DNA from: Trichoplusia ni
Lineage: Eukaryota; Arthropoda; Insecta; Lepidoptera; Noctuidae
NCBI RefSeq assembly: GCF_003590095.1
Contig: NC_039501.1
Coordinates: 2,883,673 to 2,947,672, forward strand
Length of the DNA: 64,000 nt
Direction of reading: 5' to 3'
Shown piece by piece: positions 40,901 to 46,420 of the stretch (its first letter is position 1; each line of letters begins with the position of its first letter). The position numbers were made by a program, and so were the translations under genes. The notes under the pieces were generated by a model, which was given only the letters and a program-made list of their open reading frames with translations, had not been told where the DNA came from and did not search any database.

Positions 40901-43639
40901 TTGTCAACCCCACCAAATGACGATGTTGGTGTCGTTAATCCACATTTAGGCCCCGATTCAGACTACGTGTACTTATCTTTTAACAAACTAAACAAATTAC
41001 AAAACACGGAAGGTATTTACGACGTGCCTGTTCGATCACCAGAAAAAGTAAACCGGATGTCATCAGAATACTACGTGACTATGGAAAGTAAAGGTCCCAT
41101 AATAAGCGAAAATGTCTATGATTCTTTAGTTGAAGTTTGTCGACGGAAGAAAGACACACCTAGTGATTTACCCGGTGACTACTTACCAATGAGCCCAGAC
41201 CAACAAAGTCCTAACGCCCCAGAAATATGGCTGAGCAGGCAAAAGGAACATTTTAATGTATCAAGAGACAGAAAATCAGGTTCCTTACCACGAAGCTTTC
41301 AAGTAGTTACAAGTACTCAAGAAGATAGTAACTTAGTTACATTTAAATGTAAACCTAATAGTAATAGCAAGACGTATCTAAATAGAGACGGTAAAGTCAT
41401 GAGCACAGACAGACCGTACACAATAGCTTCAGATCAAAGTGAAATCAATTATGACGATATGAGTGATGGTGACATTCTAAAATTCAACAAATCTAATAGT
41501 ACCGAGTCTGATTACGTCCAAAATATAAGCCAATCAACCTTGGAACTAGAAGAAGAAATTGACAGATGTTACAAAAGTAAATTCGAAGACATACATCTAG
41601 ACAAGAATAAAAATGAGAACCTCCTTACTGTATCTCAACCGAATTTAAATATATCTACTACATCGTCCTGTGAAGTCTTGCCTTTAGAACAAAATGATGA
41701 AACGAAATCCAATGATATAGAAGTCATACACCCAGAACACAAAATATACAAACCTACATCAAATATGCTCTCACTGAAGAATGTTTTGAGTCGATTCAAA
41801 AATAAAACACCCAACAAAAATAATGAAGAGTCTGAAATTAACGCTAATGACCAGAGCAGTCCTGATAGTACGAAGTCAGACTTAAAAAGTCCAACAAATG
41901 AAAAGCGACCAAACTTGAACCCTAGAAGTTATTCCAAAAATCTCTTACAAAGATTTAGGAGTATTATTGGTGACGAACATACAGATGACAATCAAAACAA
42001 ACCTGAACAAACTAAGGTTGAAGACATTCAAAACAATTTGATCAAAAGTGAGATCAAAGTTATAATAACATCGACTGACGCCAGTCCTACTACTTCAACC
42101 ATAGTGTATGCAGTCAATAACGAATTGCTTAGTAAAAGTGTCTGTGAAAATACCACTTTATCAGAAAGCCAGACTGAGAAACATAATCTCGAAGCATTGT
42201 CTCTGAGTTGTGACAATATCAATGAAAAGCCCGAAGTGTTTCGTCCAAAATACGAGAAAAGCGTTAGCATGGTCACAAAAACTAGCGCAACGAGTTCTCC
42301 ATCAAAATCCAACAATAGTTCCTACCAAAGCTTGAATAAGCTGCCTATATACATGCAAGGTAGCAAACATTTAGGCGCTAGAATAGCCCAGTCAGACTAC
42401 GTAGACCCAACGACTCTAATCAGCGACAAATCGCCACTCAAAAAGGTTAATGTACTTATTAATAAGAATTCTGTGAGACCTGATAGTTTATTTTCTAATT
42501 CTTCTTTCGTTACATCATCAAGCGAGGGAGCTTACCAAGAAACACAAAATAAAATAAATGCTAATCAAAATGAAGGTAAAGAAAAGATGCTCGATTCTCC
42601 AGTGCAATTGAACTCCGATGAGAGTTTCTACGAAAAGTCCTTCGAAAAAATTGAACAAATGACTGATGAAGATGTTTTTCGTGATTCTGCTGTTTACTCT
42701 GACCAAGAGGATGCCGAAGAATCGAAGGTAGAAGCTGTAGGAAAAGATAAAGCAACGAATAAGACTGTTATTAAAGTAGAGAGCATTAAAACGAAGTCTG
42801 CGGCAAACACTAAGCATACTACCATCACTACAACTGTCAACGAAAAAACGAACACACATACTCGAGTTATTGTGACGTCTAATAAGACAGCGAACGTAGA
42901 ACGAATTCACAGCAAGTCTGAGAAGATTGTGAAGCCTAAAGTTGCCCCACCAGTCCCTGCTAAACCGAAGATAACTCAAATGTCATCGACTACCGTTCAA
43001 AATAAAAATATTACAAAGACTTTGTCTAAGAGCTCCGACCAATCTTCGTCTTCCGAATCTGTGAATATGAAGACTATCAAAAGGAACGTTAACTACAAGC
43101 AAACCATCGCAAGATCCGAATCTACTCCTATCAATGAAAAACCGAAAATGAATGATGATAAAATGGTTAAAAGTGAACTTGTAAAGAAACCTGTAAAAAC
43201 AACAGAATCTGAGATTTTAGATGATAAAACAAAATCTCAAGGAAATATACAGATGAAGAGGATGAGTTTTGAAAGAGCAAGTCTAGATTCTGCCACCCGG
43301 AAACTAAAAACAACCCAAGACCCTAAGAAAACAGTGCCAGAACAACCGAAAACTTCAAAATCTGTTTTAGAAAGACGAATGGAGATCGAACAGCTATCAA
43401 AAAGTCAAGTGAAAACCAATCAAAATGTTAAAAAACCTGTGCAAGCAGCGAAACCAAAGTATCTAACTACGAAAGTAGCTAATTTTGAACGTAGTCACAG
43501 TGAACTCACTGCTAAAGAAAGAAATACGCCCAGTACTGATGAAAACATTCCTAGTAGAAATAATGATGAAGTAAGACCCGAGTCCCTTGAAGAAGCTAAA
43601 GGCAGTTGGGTAAAACAAGTCGTCAATAAATTCCAATGA
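9696..43639 (+). CDS. PLEKHG1/2/3-like Rho guanine-nucleotide exchange factor (DH-PH), 5' end not found
   Basis: Exons: 9696-10970, 11289-11398, 29324-29418, 36183-36450, 36772-36888, 37423-37502, 37940-38045, 38490-38633, 38863-38944, 39066-43639. All boundaries are GT-AG and phases match throughout, giving 2,282 codons after a split first codon. The DH domain runs from ERVCSEIVQTENVYVEDLRQ through the helix SYLLKPVQRILKYHLLLQ to DDMKRRHEHAVRVQ. The link EIQSLLYGWNGPDLTTYGEL leads into the PH domain (GTFRVFGAKAMRHAFLFDN to KREWTLLLKR). These strings closely follow vertebrate PLEKHG1-3, so the inferred role is loading GTP onto Rho-family GTPases at membranes and the cytoskeleton. Which GTPase is used cannot be read from sequence. 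The protein is much longer than human PLEKHG1 because of the N- and C-terminal extensions. The first coding exon is upstream and was not identified. Confidence 0.9.
11289..11398 (+). CDS. PLEKHG-like gene: exon opening the DH domain
   Basis: This exon lies between acceptor TTGTCTCCAG and donor GTGAGT. It encodes the start of the DH domain (conserved region 1), including LERVCSEIVQTENVYVEDLR. It joins in phase 0 to the exon at 29324, so the DH domain is split by a 17.9-kb intron. Confidence 0.9.
12610..12770. repeat. Palindromic MITE-like repeat, degenerate copy
   Basis: It contains CTACCACTACCTCTTAAAC on the left and GTCGTCTCGCTTGCACTTAA in the middle, the two recognisable parts of the family best preserved at 13215-13390. 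The right arm is degraded. Confidence 0.45.
13215..13390. mobile_element. MITE-like palindromic element, best copy
   Basis: The left arm CTACCATCTTCTAAAGAT then TATTATTGCAAGTGTG is mirrored by the right arm CACAAGTGCAATAATA then TTTTAAAGATGGCGGTG. The centre holds GAAAGAGACACC and CTGTCCCGCTTCCAC. Long arms with no coding capacity fit a miniature inverted-repeat element. The exact ends and target duplication could not be fixed. Confidence 0.65.
18183..18407 (-). mobile_element. Non-autonomous Helitron, complete ends
   Basis: On the minus strand it begins TCTATACTAATATATGAAG and ends GCGGGCAACAGCTAG, flanked by A and T. It is 225 bp. It shares its body (for example GGACCAGTAGTTCCTGAGG on the + strand) with the copies at 35555, 51577 and 59598. 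Confidence 0.85.
19742..19960 (-). repeat. Dispersed repeat family F (LINE-tail-like), copy 1
   Basis: The + strand carries TTGGCGTCGGCTTTCAG, CTCTTCAACCCAGTTACC and GATACCCCTTGGTTAGA. The complement of these strings (AAGCCGACCGC, GAAGAGGTCAGC) recurs at 57365-57650. It probably comes from a LINE 3' region. No open frame is retained. Confidence 0.55.
19970..20080 (+). repeat. Dispersed repeat family D, copy 3
   Basis: It carries GGGTAGTGTCAGCCTCTTAC, ACTAAACCTGAACCGCCGTG and CTACGTCATCCGCG, matching the copy at 940-1050 and the partial one at 53780-53835. Confidence 0.7.
20125..20245. mobile_element. MITE-like palindromic element
   Basis: The left arm TACCATTTC...TATTATTGCAATTTGTG is mirrored by CAATTACAACAATCTTAC then TTTAAACGATG. 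The centre holds GAGAGATGCCGCTC and GCCGTCTCGTTTTC. It belongs to the family best seen at 13215. Confidence 0.6.
20515..20640 (-). repeat. Dispersed repeat family E
   Basis: The + strand reads GAAAATGATCCCACGGGTA, then AATCTGTTCAGTGGTTTTTG and CAAATATCCATACAT. These are the complement of parts of 62505-62700; a weaker copy is at 49455-49575. It is probably a non-autonomous DNA element, with no coding capacity. Confidence 0.55.
21091..21220. repeat. Left terminal and subterminal repeats of the Harbinger element
   Basis: The 24-bp terminal repeat is followed by TAACGG-CTGTTAA twice, at 21122 and 21142 (20-bp period), then GTGTCCCACC and TTAACAAGGCATTA. The same blocks are mirrored at the right end (24470-24596). 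Such repeats are the expected binding platform for the element's own Myb-like protein; that role is inference. Confidence 0.85.
21274..22628 (+). CDS. PIF/Harbinger DDE transposase (HARBI1-like), two exons
   Basis: Exons 21274-21491 and 21725-22628 join across a GT-AG intron (GTAAGT ... TTTCAG), restoring an Arg codon and giving 373 aa, close to the usual HARBI1/Harbinger length. The DDE_4-type nuclease core is visible. The first Asp is in KALGALDCTHVRIRSPGG, the second in AVLLADSGYMNRPY (preceded by GSSQDQTIWNAS), and the Glu is in RNPVERMFGVWKRRFPVL. The N-terminal part has the helix-turn-helix-like QQISVGDYCGISKSSSHRII. ATG at 21274 is the first in frame after the terminal repeat. No stop or frameshift is present, so catalytic activity is plausible. 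It is convergent with the Myb/SANT gene, whose stop lies 204 bp away. Confidence 0.93.
22833..24241 (-). CDS. Harbinger second gene: Myb/SANT-like DNA-binding protein, four exons
   Basis: Transcribed leftwards from ATG at 24241. Exons 23965-24241, 23437-23603, 23234-23356 and 22833-23132 total 867 nt, an exact 289 codons including stop (288 aa). All junctions are GT-AG on the minus strand. Exon 1 is a Myb/SANT-like trihelix domain (FTTHEKELLIELISRHKDIV, ENKKTDAVTSATKNEGWKKL, LKTCWDNIKRTTRKDK). The last exon is a Lys/Glu-rich coiled coil (LKEEILREQLKQEKIRTEKL). In PIF/Harbinger elements the Myb-like partner binds the subterminal DNA and helps bring the transposase into the nucleus; that role is family knowledge. 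A SINE lies in the first intron and does not disturb the frame. Confidence 0.88.
23690..23880 (-). mobile_element. tRNA-derived SINE, family A, inside a Harbinger intron
   Basis: Read on the minus strand it has an A-box-like TATAGCCGAGTGGTTAAGG and a B-box-like TGGGTTCGATTCCC, then a body with TGTTCTGAGTCTGGGTG and ending TGTGAAACCCAACGACAC. It lies wholly within intron 1 of the Myb/SANT gene. Its relatively well-preserved boxes suggest a younger copy than the others in the window. Confidence 0.85.
24470..24596. repeat. Right terminal and subterminal repeats of the Harbinger element
   Basis: It mirrors 21091-21220. The 24-bp terminal repeat ends ATGGTGAAACTGGACC, and inward lie CCGTTA (24524-24529, complement of TAACGG), GTGGGACAC and TAATGCCTTGTTAA. 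Confidence 0.85.
26380..26465 (-). pseudogene. RTE-like LINE 3'-end fragment
   Basis: The + strand reads GCTGCTGGACATAGGCCTC followed by a Trp-rich antisense segment (minus-strand TGGATGCGAGCAGCC). This matches the RTE-type C-terminal region of the W-x-R-AA ... QQW pattern, with frameshifts. It is a short dead fragment. Confidence 0.5.
26527..26660 (+). repeat. Dispersed repeat family C, copy with right inverted end
   Basis: It contains CCGCGTCTGCTCATGATTAA, GGACTCCGGTTGGGTCCGAA and CGATAAATACGCGTGAGTAA, then a right end TTTAATAATGAATCATTCTC. The copy at 52118-52255 has its core inverted, yet also carries TTTAATAATGAATCA on the same strand, which shows the full element has inverted terminal repeats. 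Confidence 0.7.
28885..28990 (+). mobile_element. Degenerate tRNA-derived SINE, family A
   Basis: ACTCAGGTGGTTAAAGTCAC is an A-box-like remnant and GTGGATTCAAGCCCC a B-box remnant, with the spacer GCTAAATCCAATATGAG between them. The body is not recognisable. Confidence 0.55.
29324..29418 (+). CDS. PLEKHG-like gene: second DH exon
   Basis: The acceptor GTTCCAG and donor GTAAGC bound an exon encoding GYLHVWRREATFSEEQLAEL then FNNIEDIYTFN and a split Arg codon completed at 36183. The match to the DH helix preceding conserved region 2 in PLEKHG proteins (EEKQ-LF-NI-DIY-FN) is clear. Confidence 0.9.
29680..29820 (-). mobile_element. Degenerate tRNA-derived SINE, family A
   Basis: The + strand has GACAAGCATTTGTGGCTCA, CAGTGGGTTTGAAATGG and CTCAACCAGTCTGCTATCC, in the same order as the minus-strand copy at 37520-37650 and the tail and head of the copy at 23690-23880. 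Confidence 0.6.
30400..30585 (+). mobile_element. Non-autonomous Helitron with the autonomous-type 5' end
   Basis: The 5' region TAAATCTCGTGTCACAATG resembles the 5' end of the decayed Helitron at 46421-48583 (minus-strand start with CCCGTGTCACGATGTTAG). The 3' end is CGCGGGCAACAGCTAG followed by T. The 5'-TC is not preserved, so the start is approximate. Confidence 0.65.
30890..31010. mobile_element. MITE-like palindromic element
   Basis: Its centre TGTGGAAAGGGACACCGCTC ... GTTGTCACGCTTCCACG, with arms CATTGATGG and TACTTTAATATG, matches the family at 13215. The ends are uncertain. Confidence 0.5.
32669..32715 (-). repeat. SINE family A tail fragment
   Basis: CCTTGTGTCGTCCTGGGTTTC then ACAAACATTCAAGTCACATG matches the complement of the family A body end found at 23690. 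No tRNA-like head remains. Confidence 0.5.
33865..33985 (-). repeat. SINE family A tail fragment
   Basis: CACAAACATTCAAGCCACAT, GACTCAGAAAAAGCATTCG and GTAGATCACTTGTTC follow the order of the family A body. The head is missing or scrambled. Confidence 0.5.
34803..34830 (-). repeat. Possible Helitron 3'-end fragment
   Basis: CTAGCTTATACCGCGGCTTT resembles the complement of an insect Helitron 3' end. No other part of an element was recognised nearby, so this is weak. Confidence 0.3.
34895..34975 (+). repeat. SINE-like family B tail
   Basis: CACTCATAATACAAGCTTTG then AAACTAGATAGCGTTGT recurs at 38395-38455 (CTCATAATACAAGCTTTG, ACACTAGATGGCGTTGTG) and 63400-63420 (GACTGGATGGCGTTG). It is a conserved 3' tail of a dispersed SINE-like element. 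Confidence 0.6.
35555..35836 (+). mobile_element. Non-autonomous Helitron, slightly decayed ends
   Basis: It starts TCTTATATACTAATTTATAA and ends CGAGCAACAGGTAG followed by T. The body shares GAACTACTGGTCCAAATTG and CGAGGAAGGCTTTAGGCTAT with the copy at 59598. The terminal CTAG is mutated to GTAG, so this copy is older. Confidence 0.75.
36183..36450 (+). CDS. PLEKHG-like gene: DH core exon (conserved regions 2 and 3)
   Basis: It encodes RSLCEELNTCRLDATCIARC through YTSYCTGYPRTMERLAAL to the signature SYLLKPVQRILKYHLLLQ, which is the conserved region 3 helix that contacts the GTPase in Dbl-family factors. The exon enters with one base completing Arg and leaves in phase 0 at CAG/GTTCGT. Confidence 0.92.
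36772..36888 (+). CDS. PLEKHG-like gene: end of the DH domain
   Basis: It encodes NVVKQCASRETEYALLKMTG and IAQHIDDMKRRHEHAVRVQ, aligning with the last DH helix of PLEKHG1-3 (WHINDMKRKHEHAVRLQ). Phase 0 at both ends, 39 codons. Confidence 0.9.
36930..37030 (-). pseudogene. RTE-like LINE 3'-end fragment
   Basis: The minus strand reads IWMWLAQDRGNWHKKWEAYA then QQWEDKA, the usual C-terminus (W ... A-D-R-W ... AY-QQW) of insect RTE-type reverse transcriptases. It lies in the intron 3' of the DH exon 36772-36888 and is truncated at its 5' side. Confidence 0.7.
37060..37245 (+). repeat. Dispersed repeat family G (LINE 3'-region-like)
   Basis: It shares TATACGTCCCACTTCTGGGC, GCACAGGTCTCTT, TGCGGGTTAGCGAT, TCTAATATTTGGAAT and TAACGATATTG with 46015-46195, in the same order. 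Both copies adjoin LINE C-terminal fragments, so it probably comes from a LINE 3' region. Confidence 0.6.
37423..37502 (+). CDS. PLEKHG-like gene: DH-PH linker exon
   Basis: It encodes EIQSLLYGWNGPDLTTYGEL and CAEGTF plus a split Arg. The vertebrate PLEKHG counterpart is almost the same in this stretch (IQSLL-W-GPDLT-YGEL-EGTFR), which is strong evidence for this subfamily and not for another Dbl factor. Confidence 0.9.
37520..37650 (-). mobile_element. Degenerate tRNA-derived SINE, family A
   Basis: GACTCAGGCACAAGCATTCG, TGGATCACTAAATGCTTGTC and CTACGAAGGGATCCAACCC (B-box remnant) are in the family A order on the minus strand, ending with TTTGCTATCCATGCAGTC. Confidence 0.65.
37940..38633 (+). 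CDS. PLEKHG-like gene: PH-domain exons
   Basis: Exons 37940-38045 and 38490-38633 encode the PH fold. The first strands are VFGAKAMRHAFLFDNMLLVT then KNREDGVLAYKSHIM; later come CNNMMLVESIAGAPLSFHVI, and the C-terminal helix REWTLLLKR with its invariant Trp. The pair joins in phase 0. The PH domain would position the factor at membranes and tune the DH domain; that is family knowledge. Confidence 0.9.
38280..38455. repeat. SINE-like family B copy in a PH intron
   Basis: ATCACACAAACATTTGTCC, then CTCATAATACAAGCTTTGC and GACACTAGATGGCGTTGTGT share order and wording with 8690-8845 and 34895-34975. It lies close to the acceptor at 38489 and does not disturb it. Confidence 0.5.
38863..38944 (+). 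CDS. PLEKHG-like gene: post-PH exon
   Basis: It encodes VILENYNAVIPSHARQLVME and LGQNKTD, equivalent to the [20 protein letters not shown]-like segment that follows the PH domain in PLEKHG proteins. It leaves with one G that the next exon completes to GAT. Confidence 0.88.
39066..43639 (+). CDS. PLEKHG-like gene: giant terminal exon, disordered C-terminal region
   Basis: A single 4,574-nt exon (acceptor TTTTTTTCAG) encodes 1,523 residues and ends at TGA 43637-43639. Near its start (39263-39505) is a cysteine-rich cluster: CDC, CETC, LCSDC, CGC, CPEC and CKC, with a CLKC pair and an FECKNC pair further on. The rest is Ser/Lys/Asn/Asp-rich and probably disordered. It carries tyrosine motifs HIYETL, YVYLSF, GIYDVPV (41018), ENVYDSL and DYLPMSP (41180), and a proline motif KVAPPVPAKPK (about 42943) of SH3-ligand type. 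The C-terminus ends SWVKQVVNKFQ. Such a long single exon is unusual beside the small DH-PH exons. Confidence 0.9.
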
Positions 43640-44009
43640 GCTTAATAAGAATTAGGTGATATTTTTGCATTTAAAACTTTGCACCATTCAAGGCCTGTGG
43701 ACAAGTGACTATTTACGGAGCTAACTGTATTGAACTGACAAGTTACGTCACTTGTCGAGTACACACGTTGGAAGTTTTTCATTGAATTGCGTTGTAACAT
43801 TGCCCAGGTCTTTAGTGTTGAGTGGTCTTAGCGAGTGGCTGGTTGGTTGACAATGTCTTTTTTGTGACATCTCAATTCGTAATATTATGCACTATTAAAC
43901 ATATTTTGATACTTGTATTCTAATTATCAACGTGTAACTTTACTATCTTGTATTTATGAATTACTGTACTATCCATTATGTTATTCGACATTTATTCCGG
44001 CTTAACAAG

Positions 44010-44082
44010 TTGGTGTCAACATTTGGACCAATATTGGTAGGATGGTTGGTGTCAACGTATGGACAAATTTTGGTTGGATATG
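44010..44082. repeat. Two-unit tandem repeat of 36-37 bp
   Basis: Unit 1 (44010-44045) begins TTGGTGTCAACATTTGGACC and unit 2 (44046-44082) begins TTGGTGTCAACGTATGGACA. They differ at a handful of positions. The repeat lies in the likely 3' UTR of the PLEKHG-like gene. Confidence 0.8.
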
Positions 44083-44812
44083 TGGTGTGCAATTCTTTGA
44101 TGGAGACCAGTTTGCGTCTACCTCTGTCAACGTTCCAACATTGGAACCAACTTGTGAAGTTGGCTTTATTCAAAAACTAATTGAACATGCTTCTTAAACT
44201 GTATTAGGAAAAAATAGAACAAAAATCAAGGTGTTACATATAAACGGCAAACAACTTTGACCAACGAATCCGTCTGTTTTTATACTCCCAAATTTTGATC
44301 CGTCACTAAACCTAGCATAAGTTTAGCAATACAATTAGACTATACTACGACGGTGAATGTTTCATATCGATTTTAAACTAAAATATTAGACTTACTAACT
44401 CAATTTAGCCCGTTTAATTTCGTAAATTCATCGTCGTACTATTTCTAATATTGTCTAGTATTTTAATTATTAAGATAATTGTTAATCATTATTGTAAATA
44501 ATCTCCAATCAAACTTCCTTGAGCTTTGATAACTCGTGCCATAGACAATGATATATTTTGGCAGAACATCACTAATAAATTCTTCGTGTATATAATCTGT
44601 GGAATGCTTATTTTGCTATTGTATTTATTCAAAAGTGCCATTGCGATATTAGACGAGTATTTAATTAAAAATAAAAATGGAAATTATTTTGTTTCGTGCA
44701 ATCGAATGATCTACTTAAAGTATTTATTTTTTTTGTTTAGTACATTAATTTTTGTTGTGTAGCTACTAACACCAAAAAGTAGAGAAGATTGTTTTAGTAT
44801 TATTTTTTTACT

Positions 44813-44818
44813 AATAAA
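44813..44818 (+). promoter_or_regulatory. Candidate polyadenylation signal of the PLEKHG-like gene
   Basis: AATAAA lies about 1.2 kb after the stop codon and is followed by T-rich DNA (TTTATTTGTTGTTTC). Confidence 0.4.
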
Positions 44819-44864
44819 ATTATTCAATAATTTATTTGTTGTTTCTATTTCCTTCTAAAACCTG

Positions 44865-44995
44865 TCATGACAAAGCCTACCACCTAATTTCGAAACTGAA
44901 TTATTGCAGTTGAAAAAAGAGATAGCGTTCTATATCGATAGCGCGTTGTCTCGCTTCCACAACTACAAGAGGTGGTAGCAGGATCTCAGTGCAAG
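44865..44995. mobile_element. MITE-like palindromic element
   Basis: CTACCACCTAATTTCGAAAC and TTATTGCAGTTGAAAAAAG face TCGCTTCCACAACTACAAG and GGTGGTAGCAGG. This is the same family as 13215, with clear inverted arms. Confidence 0.6.
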
Positions 44996-45559
44996 TATTA
45001 CATCAGTACATTTTTTTATGGAAAGCTTGCATTTCTCAATGTAATTTGGAACTTAGCCAACAAACCCAAGGTACTTCATACTAAGCCTTGTTAATTAATA
45101 CAGTACTGTACGTGTATTCAGCGGTTACGGAACGCAGGTAAGTTTTTGAAACAAATGACTGTTGATTTTCATCACCCTCAAAATGTCTGATAGTATTTAA
45201 GAGGGACATATTTTATGTTTGTTGACCAAGATGAAGCGAGAATGCTTCTTAGTTCTTGCTAGATGTCATTTTAAATAGATATATATCTTAGGCTTCTGAC
45301 TACACAAGTACGCAGCTTAGACGGTAGCTTGCATTCAAAACAGGAACTTACTTTAATAATTGGCGCTGTTTTACCAAATGATCTAGTAAAACAAATACTT
45401 GTGTGTCCCATTATGATTGTTAAAAATCGATTGGCATATCATACAAATAATCAGAAGCGGTATTCAAATATCTATGTAAAACAACAAATTTAATTTTTAA
45501 GATAGATTAAGATAGGTTTGCACTTTTGCACACACTCGAACTAAACCTCGCACTTAGGA

Positions 45560-45740
45560 TTTTAATCCTTGTCTCTCAACAAACAAACATTAGAGTCACG
45601 TGCAAAATAAAACCCACACTCTGAACAAACATTCATTGGACACAACACACACGCTTGCCCTACGCAGGGATCGAAACCGCGACACGTCGCGGCCTGTGGG
45701 TTTAGCTTACCTTAATCACTCGGGGCTATCATTGCAAATG
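45560..45740 (-). mobile_element. tRNA-derived SINE, family A
   Basis: On the minus strand it has head GATAGCCCCGAGTGATTAAGG, B-box-like CGGTTTCGATCCC and the body end TTGTTGAGAGACAAGGAT. The A-box region carries mutations. Confidence 0.7.
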
Positions 45741-45928
45741 AAAGTTTCATAAAATAATGAAGAAAATAGATAATGAAGCAGCATAAGCGTCATTTTTAAT
45801 TTCTAGTCCTAGAAAGTTAATCATTCAGTCCTGCGTGGTGACCACAAATCGGCAAACGCAATAGGTTGCCCCCAGCCCGATTGACCGATGACCTAAAATA
45901 GATGGTTGACTCTTACTGAATGAGGAAG

Positions 45929-46005
45929 GCAGAGGAGTGGGTGTTGTGGCGCAACCTTTGGCAGAGCTGTGTCCAGCAGTGGAACCGCGATAGTCTAAGT
46001 TAATT
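45929..46005 (+). pseudogene. LINE reverse-transcriptase C-terminal fragment
   Basis: One frame reads AEEWVLWRNLWQSCVQQWNR, the QQW-type LINE tail. It is directly followed by the family G repeat (46015), as expected if both are pieces of one LINE 3' end. Confidence 0.55.
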
Positions 46006-46014
46006 GATTATTAT

Positions 46015-46195
46015 GATAATACCTATATACGTGGTCCCAATGCTAGGCACAGGCCTCTTGCCTTATAAGGAAGGTATAATAATTAATCACCAAGCTAGGT
46101 CACTGCAGGTTGGCGATTTCAAATTCCAATATTTGAAATTCTGAGTTCCTTACGATGTTTTTTTTTTTCACCGTTTATCAGAAGTGTATTAAAAT
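46015..46195 (+). repeat. Dispersed repeat family G
   Basis: This is the partner of 37060-37245 (shared TATACGTGGTCCCAATGCT-like start, CACAGGCCTCTTGCC, CAGGTTGGCGATTTC, CCAATATTTGAAAT and CTTACGATG). Both copies are next to RTE-type C-terminal fragments. Confidence 0.6.
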
Positions 46196-46420
46196 AATTA
46201 AAAAACTAAATATAACTTAGAAAAAGTCACATTGGAACTATGTCTGCGTTGAGACTGAACCTGTGTATGTACTTCTGCATACACATCCAGGATTATAACC
46301 GCAAGCGCTACACGGCTGTTGATCAATTAATTATTTTAATCAACAATAAATCTTGATCGTCGTTTAAAGTCAGTGAAACAACATAGAATGTTTCTAAACT
46401 TAACCTAATCTATACTAATA

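Larger units (their letters stand above)
43640..44860 (+). other. Probable 3' untranslated region of the PLEKHG-like gene
   Basis: After the stop the sequence is AT-rich and non-coding. It includes a two-unit tandem repeat at 44010-44082 and an AATAAA at 44813-44818. I see no better polyadenylation signal upstream, but transcript evidence is absent. Confidence 0.45.
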
